Assembly: GCA_030606845.1 (NCBI GenBank)
Contig: JAUWFP010000118.1
Span: 1-6,894 of the forward strand
Direction: 5' to 3'
Source: Anaerolineales bacterium
GTDB taxonomy: Bacteria; Chloroflexota; Anaerolineae; Anaerolineales; E44-bin32
Length of the DNA stretch: 6,894 nt
Shown here: positions 6,132-6,894 of the stretch, in pieces
Numbering within the stretch: position 1 is the stretch's first letter
How the letters are laid out: every line of letters begins with the position of its first letter
Made by a program: the position numbers and the translations under genes
Notes under the pieces: generated by a model
The model's input: only the letters and a program-made list of their open reading frames with translations
The model's database searches: none
What the model was told of the DNA's origin: nothing

Positions 6132-6143
6132 TACGATTTTTTT
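6117..6143 (+). terminator. Rho-independent terminator
   Basis: CGTAAGGG-TAG-CCCCTACG forms an 8-position stem with one A-C mismatch and a 3-base loop, followed by A and seven T. It lies 130 bases after the membrane-protein stop and about 170 bases before the ABC gene start. It either ends the upstream transcript or acts within the leader of the ABC transcript. Confidence 0.75.
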
Positions 6144-6303
6144 GTTATTGAAGTTTGTCCAATACAATTGTTTACATCCCAAAGTACCGTTTTCTCATTC
6201 CCATCAAAACATCGATAATAGACGGGTTGAGTAAATGGGCTTTTGAGTTTGGGCCACCATTGGTCCAGCTCGAAGCTGAGGCCGTTTGAATAACTTGATA
6301 CCT

Positions 6304-6309
6304 GGAGAG
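6304..6309 (+). promoter_or_regulatory. Ribosome binding site fixing the GTG start at 6316
   Basis: GGAGAG ends six bases before GTG 6316-6318. The protein then begins MSEIIETKDLQKQY, the normal start of LolD/MacB-type ATPases, so the GTG is favoured over the in-frame ATG at 6361 inside the domain. Confidence 0.65.
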
Positions 6310-6315
6310 ATTATT

Positions 6316-6894
6316 GTGTCTGAAATTATCGAAACCAAGGACCTTCAGAAGCAATACCGGATGGGGGATGTGGTCGTCGAGGCGCTGAAAGGTGTCGATT
6401 TCACCGTTCATGAGGGTGAGTTCGTAGCCATCATGGGCCCCTCCGGCTCAGGGAAATCTACCCTACTCCATCTCCTGGGCGGACTAGACTTAGCCAGCGA
6501 CGGCGAGGTGTTCCTAGCCGATCGCAGACTGACTAGCCTGCGTGATACGGCGATTACCGTAATGCGGCGCCGTCACGTCGGCTTTGTATTCCAATTCTTT
6601 AATTTACTCCCTACGCTGACCGCTGCGGAGAACGTCGCCCTGCCGCTGCTTCTTGACGGAAAGTCGGCGAAAGAAAGCGCAGACCGAGTGACCAAAACTC
6701 TCGAACAGGTCAATATGGGGAACCGCGCCGAGCACTTGCCTGACCAACTCTCCGGCGGTGAGCAGCAACGAGTCGCCATCGCCCGGGCACTTGTTACAGA
6801 TCCCGAGATCCTATTAGCCGACGAGCCAACCGGCAACCTCGACAGTTCCTCAGGTGAACACGTGCTCACCATCTTGCGTCGGGCTTGCGATGAT
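6316..6894 (+). CDS. ABC transporter ATP-binding protein, LolD/MacB/FtsE type (3' end outside window)
   Basis: The frame is open from GTG 6316 to the last base (193 codons); family members are about 220-250 residues, so only a short tail is missing. It is the cytosolic ATPase of an ABC transporter. In order: aromatic A-loop Y14; Walker A GPSGSGKST (41-49) with K47; Q-loop Q93 in VFQFFNLLPTLTA; signature LSGGEQQR (145-152); Walker B ILLADEPTGNLD (165-176) with D169 and catalytic E170. The H-loop His lies beyond the window. FQFFNLLPTLTAAENV and DEPTGNLD are hallmarks of the MacB/LolD/FtsE group, whose partners are FtsX-like permeases with a large extracytoplasmic domain that export or extract lipoproteins, peptides or drugs. 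Such a permease gene probably follows just downstream, but this cannot be seen. Control may include the terminator-containing leader upstream. Confidence 0.95.
   Translation, partial: MSEIIETKDLQKQYRMGDVVVEALKGVDFTVHEGEFVAIMGPSGSGKSTLLHLLGGLDLASDGEVFLADRRLTSLRDTAITVMRRRHVGFVFQFFNLLPTLTAAENVALPLLLDGKSAKESADRVTKTLEQVNMGNRAEHLPDQLSGGEQQRVAIARALVTDPEILLADEPTGNLDSSSGEHVLTILRRACDD

Larger units (their letters stand above)
5988..6315. other. 328-base non-coding region with structured leader/terminator
   Basis: No credible gene lies here. Short open frames (for example plus strand from ATG 6081, 44 codons, and a minus-strand frame overlapping the ABC start) have no ribosome site and unconvincing composition. 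The stretch contains an intrinsic terminator at 6117-6143, an upstream GC-rich segment able to pair with it (6056-6131), and small hairpins nearer the ABC gene: GGGCCA-CCAT-TGGTCC (6251-6266, one G-U pair) and CAGCT-CGA-AGCTG (6266-6278). Possible -10 boxes are CATAAT (6012-6017), TACAAT (6163-6168) and GATAAT (6214-6219), none with a good -35. No tRNA-like fold was seen. Confidence 0.55.

Noticed and set aside
6081..6215. Small plus-strand frame (44 codons) through the terminator
   Set aside because: It reads through the terminator stem and T-run, has no ribosome site, and its composition is unlike the neighbouring genes.
6172..6411. Minus-strand frame of 79 codons overlapping the ABC gene start
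   Set aside because: It overlaps conserved ABC ATPase codons and has no ribosome site or recognisable features.

Overview
This window looks like a stretch of a bacterial chromosome, probably from an environmental or metagenome-assembled genome. Base composition is moderate and coding density is high. There are no insertion sequences, phage genes, tRNA, rRNA or CRISPR repeats. By gene style (a PAS/GAF multi-sensor kinase, many GTG starts, an uncharacterised polytopic membrane family) my impression is Chloroflexota, Anaerolineae-like. That is inference only; nothing in the sequence proves it.

Layout. (1) 1-1875, plus strand: the 3' part of a PAS-PAS-GAF-HisKA-HATPase sensor histidine kinase that began before the window. 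An in-frame TAA at 220-222 cuts the reading frame inside a PAS domain, leaving a 5' piece and a 548-codon 3' piece. (2) 1876-2039: a gene-free convergent gap. (3) 2040-2684, minus: a class I SAM-dependent O-methyltransferase of the COMT/CCoAOMT type. (4) 2685-2839: a divergent control region with two adjacent dyads and a promoter that may give a leaderless mRNA. (5) 2840-3910, plus: a MutY adenine glycosylase whose C-terminal domain keeps a complete Nudix box. (6) 3959-4846, minus: an EamA/DMT-family ten-helix exporter. (7) 4847-4973: a divergent control region with promoter-like motifs on both strands and a perfect 7+6+7 inverted repeat. (8) 4974-5987, plus: an uncharacterised polytopic membrane protein. 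(9) 5988-6315: a 328-base non-coding stretch with a good intrinsic terminator and an alternative pairing that overlaps it, so it could be an attenuator. (10) 6316-6894, plus: the N-terminal 193 codons of a LolD/MacB/FtsE-type ABC transporter ATPase that runs off the window.

Functional picture. These are mostly single-gene transcription units of unrelated function: signalling, methyl transfer, oxidative DNA repair, export, unknown membrane function and an ABC exporter. I see no obvious multi-gene system. The best leads are the MutY-Nudix fusion with an apparently intact hydrolase motif, the broken kinase gene, the operator-like dyad ahead of the unknown membrane protein, and the terminator/anti-terminator arrangement ahead of the ABC gene.
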